In this document: in pieces, positions 8,124-12,340 of the stretch | Layout: each line of letters starts with the position of its first letter | Position numbering within the stretch: the stretch's first letter is position 1 | Source of the DNA: Fomitopsis serialis | Lineage: Eukaryota; Basidiomycota; Agaricomycetes; Polyporales; Fomitopsidaceae | Length of the DNA: 12,340 nt | Assembly: GCF_022376445.1 (NCBI RefSeq) | Contig: NW_025955733.1 | Location: 1 to 12,340 of the forward strand | Direction: 5' to 3' | Program-made: the position numbers and the translations under genes | Notes under the pieces: generated by a model | Told to the model about the DNA's origin: nothing | Seen by the model: only the letters and a program-made list of their open reading frames with translations | Databases searched by the model: none

Positions 8124-8514
8124 TCATAACGCTTTGACGAGCACATCAAAGCAACCCATGGGGGCGGATGTGTAAGGGACTGGAGCGTTGAGGGGGCATG
8201 AGCGCATCGGAGACAGAGTAAAGACGAGAGCACGTACCGGTGTTCCCGCGAATGAACGAATCACCATAGCAACGGGTGATCATACCGCTGACGTGCTCCT
8301 CGGTCTGCTCGAGGGCGCTGCTCATGTAAATGTCGAGGTACAAGAGCACGCCTGGCCGGGAGGTTAGAGGCTGAGGACGCGACGGTCAAATGGAAGACGC
8401 GACGTACCATATTAGCCGACGATGCCAGCCCACGCCGTCCGTGAGGTTGAGGACGATGCACACGTCGACGACGCGCTTGAGGAGGTCGACAGACGAGCCC
8501 GACGCAGCTGGTGA
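8124..8514 (-). pseudogene. LSM6: LSM6-like pseudogene, copy B
   Basis: This copy has the same three-exon layout as copy A and better preserved Sm motifs. Exon 1 (about 8514-8408) reads SPAASGSSVDLLKRVVDV and then CIVLNLTDGV, matching SPSDFLKGVVGKRVVVRLNSG. Intron 1 is 8407-8352 (56 nt). Exon 2 (8351-8238) reads GVLLYLDIYMSSALEQTEEH, then VSGMITRCYGDSFIRGNT, nearly family consensus. Intron 2 is 8237-8180 (58 nt). Exon 3 (8179-8124) reads VPYTSAPMGCFDVLVKAL and a stop. Exon 1 ends two bases into a codon while exon 2 needs one, and the DLLK-to-donor distance is 77 nt against the 64 expected. A frame-breaking insertion therefore lies near the end of exon 1 (about 8408-8440). No convincing ATG is close to the N-terminus. 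It could be a recently damaged gene, or functional if the sequence has an error; copy B is the better candidate of the two. Confidence 0.8.
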
Positions 8515-8659
8515 AGGCGGTGGTGGCGGGAGGTCGAGGACGAGAGTAAACACGTGAGGGCAGCAGGTGGGCGCGTTTGATCGACGGATGCGCGCGTCGC
8601 CGTCGACGGGCGCAGCGCACTCGGGTCTCTGTGCGCTCGCCCCATCTGCTCTGCCCGTC
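8515..8659. promoter_or_regulatory. Short divergent intergenic region between LSM6 copy B and the transporter gene
   Basis: About 145 bp separate the 5' end of the LSM6-like text (minus) from the transporter start codon (plus), so any promoter here would be shared. It is GC-rich. No TATA box, CCAAT box or other named element stands out. The call rests on position only. Confidence 0.25.
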
Positions 8660-11600
8660 ATGTCCGACGCCCATATAACACCCCACGCCGTGCCGCAAGC
8701 CCTGTGCCCGCCCAGCACGCCCCGACGCTCGCGACGACGACCGCTGGCTCGCCGACGACCTCTCCCCGGAACAGGCCCACCCGCGCGCGGACTGGCCCAC
8801 TGACTCTGGCGACTCGGAGGACGCGCATCTCGTCTGCACGGGAGTAAGCCCCTTTCCCGACCATGCCGCCGCCAGAGCTCCTTCCTGTGTCTCAGTACCC
8901 CGAGGTTATCGACATCAGCTGGAGGCACAACCTCCGCTATGACCCACGTCTCGGCGACGAAGACGAGGATGAAGCCGCATATGGCTCCTACCACGTTCCC
9001 CGCGACATCCCGCCTCTCCGCCATGTCCGTATCGAGACGCCTTCTTGGGGCCCGGAGGCTCGCAGGGCCGGTCCTCGCCCAGCGACACTGAGAAGCAACC
9101 TCAGCGGCGCGAAAGACGGTCCTGCGGCCAGTACATGAATGCACTCCGCCAGACTGCCGCCAGGTACTTCCCTATCGACCTCGCGTGGATCCCAGCCAAC
9201 TTCTCCTGGCCGAAGATCAAGCCTATCGTCCGTAGCTTCGTCATGGCTTTTATATCAGTCGTCTTCATGGTCCTAAGCCCAGTCGAGGACGTCACAGGCC
9301 AGGTGAGTATTCGCCATATGATGCATGTACACAAAGTGACAACCCTTTCGTGCCAAGGCTTCATTCCTCTTTCTAGTTGGTACGTCTGTCTTGTCTTGCA
9401 TCTTCTATGGCTCTCACACCACGTCCAGCCGCATTCCTCGACCCACCCGCCGATCCCTTCATTTCCGTTCTCGAGCGCGAGTTACTCTTTGCGCTCTGTG
9501 TCACGGTTGGCTGGGCGTGAGTCTCTCGCCTTTCCAACAACCTCGCTCTGACGTTGCATAGCTGGTCTTGTCTAGGTATATTCTTCGCGCACCTGGCGCG
9601 CCACCATACCGACTACAACATTACGCAGACGGAGGCACTCTCGGGACAATACATCGAGGCTGGCCCGACCGTCATCTCCGCCATATGGGTGTTCCTCGGC
9701 GTGACTTTCTTCCTCTTTATCAAGGCCAAGAAAGGATCGGGCCCCTACCTCATTCCCTCTGTTTTCGGTGCGGTCGTCATCGACATATCCTTCATCACCG
9801 ATGTCCTCTTCCCCTACCCATACTATACTGTTGGTAGGGTGATTGTCCTTCCACTCGTGCTCCACTGTGGGCTCTGCATCCTGGCGAGCGCGACCATCTT
9901 CCCCAGCACGATCACCACACAGTACGCGAGTGCCCTTGCACGCTCGCTCGAGCCACTTGAAGCTGCGCTCCGCGAGCATCGCGCCGTACTCAGGCGTCCT
10001 CCCTTCGGCTCCGACTTCTCCTCGACGGTCCAGAAGATCAACGGTCTTGTCACCAAGTCCGAAGGAGGACTTGGTCCTGCCGCTGCGGCGTTGCGTCTCG
10101 TAAAGAACGACGTCATCTGGGGTCGATTCGCACCAGCAGATATCGGGCATATGCAAGAGTTCGGGCGCCGCCTAGTTGTGCGCGCAAACGGACTCGGGAT
10201 CTTCTTCACCCTCATCGACCCGACGCGTGAGCGGTTCCCAGTCACACCTCTTCCCAGCAAACCGAACACACCGGTCATGACCCCTGTGGCCTTGCGCGGA
10301 CAGTCACTCTCGCAACCTGGCACGCCTGCACTCGGCTCAAACTCACCCGACCCACGATCTGATCCCGACTCAGTCGCCTGGGGTCGCAGCCCGCCGCCTT
10401 CCCGTCCCGGGAGCCCTACACCTAGCGCTGTGGACACCAAAGAGCGTGGACGGCTTCGACACCGGACCGGTCGGTCCAAGACCAATCCGAGCGGCTCCCT
10501 ATCCTCTCTCCGTTTATCCATCAGCCGACACCTTCACCTACGACACCGGCAGCCTGATAGCGAAGAAGACGGCCAAAATCAAAGACTGCACTTCTCCCTC
10601 CTCCACCTCGCCCATTCGCTCTCAGTTCCTCACGCGAGCGCGCCCGTCGGCGAGACGGCCGTCGCGGTCTTCGAGAGTCAACGGTACCTCGCGCTCGAGG
10701 CGACGCGGCTGAGCCACCCGGACAGCCCGGAGGCGACGGAGACGTTCGTTGACCTCCTCGGGGAGAGCTGCGAAGACCTTTTGGGCGCGTGTGCGGACAC
10801 TGTGCGCGAGGCGAGGGGGTGGGTCGGAAGTGTGCGGAATGGGTGGTTCGAGGGGAGGAAGAGCGCGGAGCAGAGGAGGTTGGACACGATGGCGAGAATG
10901 CTGGAAGTGAGGTACAAGGTGGACAGTGCACTGAACCGGTTCCGGAAGGATTTCAGGTGTGTGGCCTGAGTGACAGGGTCGAAAAAGGTGGCACTGATTC
11001 GGGGTTCGTAGGCATAAGGTCCTCGACCCTTACCGTTCAGCGTTCGACCCCGCCCGCGTTGGTTCACCTGGTGCGGATGCGACTGCCGAGCCGCCTCCTC
11101 ACCGATATCTCTTCCACTGCTACGTATACCAGTACCATCTCATCCAGTTCGCAACCGTGGCTATAGAAATGGTACGTCGTGTTTGACAGCTCAGGGTCAT
11201 ACATGTAGCACTGACCGGATTATACTGCAGATCGACGCGATCACGTCGCTGGAGGAAGACAAGAAGAGGCCTCGCCTGTGGGCCCGTTTATGCCCGTGAA
11301 ATTCAAGAAGGTCTTCTTGAACTGGGGCGGGAGCCAATACGACGCAACGGTCGAAACGGAAGGCAACGACGATGAGGATCCAGGTATGGCTCCACCGACA
11401 TGCGATGCTGACTCGGCTCTGATATGTCTTCACTCGGTTGCTAGACACCATCCCCGGTATGCAGACCGACTGGGACGAAGACTTGGGCCAGCCGTCTCGG
11501 AGAGACCCCGACGCACTCCCGCCGAACACTCCCCTCGAGCACGTCATGTCGTGGTTCCACACTCTGCTTATGGGTCTCACGGGCGGGAACATGCTCTTCG

Positions 11601-12340
11601 CTCTCAAAGCGGGCACGCTCACCGTCCTCCTCTGCCTCCCGAACTTCCTCAAGCTACAGCACACTCGCATACGAAGAGCGATTCGTCTGGGGCATCTTCA
11701 TGGGCCAACTGACACTGGCGCGATTCAGGGGCGACACGACGTTTGCGCTGTTCGCGCGTCTGCTGTGTACGCTTCTCGGCGGCCTGACAGGCTTGGTAAT
11801 GTGGTACATCTCCGCGCAGAAGGGCATCGGCAACGCCTACGGCTACACGGCTGTCATTGCCTTCTGTACGCCCTTTTTCTACTACGGACGACTGTATTGG
11901 CCGGGCCCAGCGATGACGAACATCATCTACTTCGTCACGACCTGCATCGTCCTCGGATTCTCCTGGCAGAATGCGCACTTCGCCGCGATCTTCCACTTCT
12001 ACGGCTGGTCGCTCGCGTGGCGACGGTTTGTGCTCGTCTGCGCGGGCGTCACAGCCGCGTTCATCTTCAGCCTGCTTCCGCCGAGCACGACGCTGCGCAA
12101 GTACCAGCGAACGATGCTGAGCACGACGACGGCTGAGCTAGGCAGCGTCTACTGCTCGATCGTCAGCTTTGCGAACACGAGAGGGCGGCACGACGTCAAC
12201 CGCGGGGAGATCGTGCAGGCGTTGATCGCCATCCGGATGAAGCTGAAGCGGTCGGTCATGTTGAAGACGAACATCATCTACGAGGTAAGTAACGCGGCTT
12301 GTATTGAATGGTCGAAACTAAGCTGACCTCTATCGCTAGT
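8660..12340 (+). CDS. Large fungal membrane protein of the ArAE_2/FUSC type, 3'-partial, with four frame breaks
   Basis: Putative transporter with PF10337-like N-terminal membrane domain, FUSC_2-like second domain and the start of a DUF2421-like tail. Exons: 8660-8843, 8896-9302, 9358-9379, 9429-9516, 9562-10956, 11012-11171, 11231-11383, 11445-12284 and 12340 onward; introns are 45-61 nt. The start MSDAHITPHAVP has G at -3. Exon 1 then reads LADDLSPEQAHPRADWP in another frame. Membrane segments: SFVMAFISVVFMVL, ASFLFLVAAFL (exons 3-4), ELLFALCVTVGWAW, VISAIWVFLGVTFFLFI, YLIPSVFGAVVIDISFI and VIVLPLVLHCGLCILA. A Pro/Ser-rich cytosolic loop at about 10240-10560 follows. The second set covers TLLMGLTGGNMLFALKAG, RFVWGIFMGQLTLARF, LLCTLLGGLTGLVMWYIS, AVIAFCTPFFYYG, TNIIYFVTTCIVLGF and FVLVCAGVTAAFIFSLL. 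About 1083 residues are present. Exons 1, 2, 7 and 8 are each off by one base (see findings); exons 3-6 join in frame. Aromatic-acid export is suggested by the family name only; the substrate is unknown. An alternative start is 8863. Confidence 0.85.
9358..9379 (+). other. 22-nt micro-exon of the transporter gene
   Basis: Between introns 9303-9357 (gtgagt...ccaag) and 9380-9428 (gtacgt...gtccag), the bases 9358-9379 encode ASFLFLV plus the first base of the next Ala codon. Exon 4 then continues AAFLDPPADPFISVLERE. Phases fit exactly: exon 2 ends on a full codon, 22 nt leaves one base, and exon 4 begins with two. Skipping it breaks the frame. Using the nearer TAG acceptor at 9376 instead gives a longer, non-hydrophobic peptide. 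The hydrophobic stretch it restores is expected at this place in the family. Confidence 0.8.

Larger units (their letters stand above)
7066..8490. repeat. Two diverged tandem copies of an LSM6-bearing segment (period about 832 bp)
   Basis: Copy A covers about 7066-7641 and copy B about 7900-8490. Anchors line up in order: gccgacagcatcagc (7073/7905), the exon 3 stop (7317/8124), the exon 2 donor (7404/8238), the exon 2 start (7516/8351) and the intron 1 donor (7571/8407), with offsets of 807-836 bp. The two short introns and exon lengths are kept (113 vs 114 nt for exon 2). Similarity fades beyond the SPSDFL/SSVDLLK region on one side and left of 7066 on the other. So 7642-7900 separates the copies without clear homology. 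Confidence 0.85.

Noticed and set aside
8863..9138. Alternative transporter start at MPPPELLPVSQ
   Set aside because: The bases before TACCCCGAG form a good pyrimidine-rich acceptor (cttcctgtgtctcag), and an upstream exon with an acidic N-terminus joins in phase. Kept as an alternative only.
8386..9144. 252-codon open frame on the minus strand over the transporter 5' exons
   Set aside because: Only its last part (about 8514-8408) corresponds to LSM6 exon 1. The rest is antisense to well-supported transporter exons 1 and 2.
9572..10521. Long minus-strand frames of 194 and 232 codons
   Set aside because: They are shadows of transporter exon 5, caused by its C/G third-base bias.

Overview
The window reads as nuclear DNA of a filamentous basidiomycete, most likely an Agaricomycete. 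Three things point there: dense spliceosomal introns of 45-61 nt with GT(G/A)NG(T/C) donors and CAG/TAG/AAG acceptors, strong C/G preference at third codon positions, and a PIF/Harbinger-type DDE transposase with the layout seen in that group. There is no sign of bacterial gene organisation. No RNA gene or CRISPR array was found.

Layout. Positions 1-60 hold a 14-bp direct repeat and a short palindrome that replace the expected 3' part of the transposase gene. Positions 61-1488 (minus) are a damaged Harbinger-like transposase with two introns, one in-frame stop and a missing C-terminus. Positions 1591-1715 are a small MITE-like unit bounded by perfect 15-bp inverted repeats. Positions 1716-7060 contain no gene I can name. 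They hold a thrice-repeated motif (2573-2860), a minus-strand coding remnant that changes frame repeatedly (2891-3255), a long C/T-rich low-complexity tract (3481-3985) and several short coding-like patches, mostly on the minus strand and often next to good splice donors. Positions 7066-8514 carry two diverged tandem copies, with a period of about 832 bp, of a segment containing a three-exon LSM6-like gene (minus strand). Both copies are frameshifted.

From 8660 to the right edge runs the best gene: a nine-exon plus-strand gene for a large fungal membrane protein of the ArAE_2/FUSC type (PF10337 - PF13515 - PF10334 architecture). It includes a 22-nt micro-exon and continues beyond the window. 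Its splice sites and membrane segments are intact, but four of its exons are each off by one base. Only splicing plus four frame corrections gives one continuous protein.

The genes do not form a pathway. Frame damage runs through the window: transposase, unnamed remnant, both LSM6 copies and transporter. Either this is a repeat-rich, decaying region or the underlying sequence has indel errors. The LSM6 copies differ so much at conserved residues that decay is the better reading there. For the transporter, sequencing or assembly error is at least as likely. I see no convincing new biological system. The most informative items are the duplicated LSM6 unit with its unusually conserved 3' flank, the micro-exon, and the frame-break pattern of the transporter.
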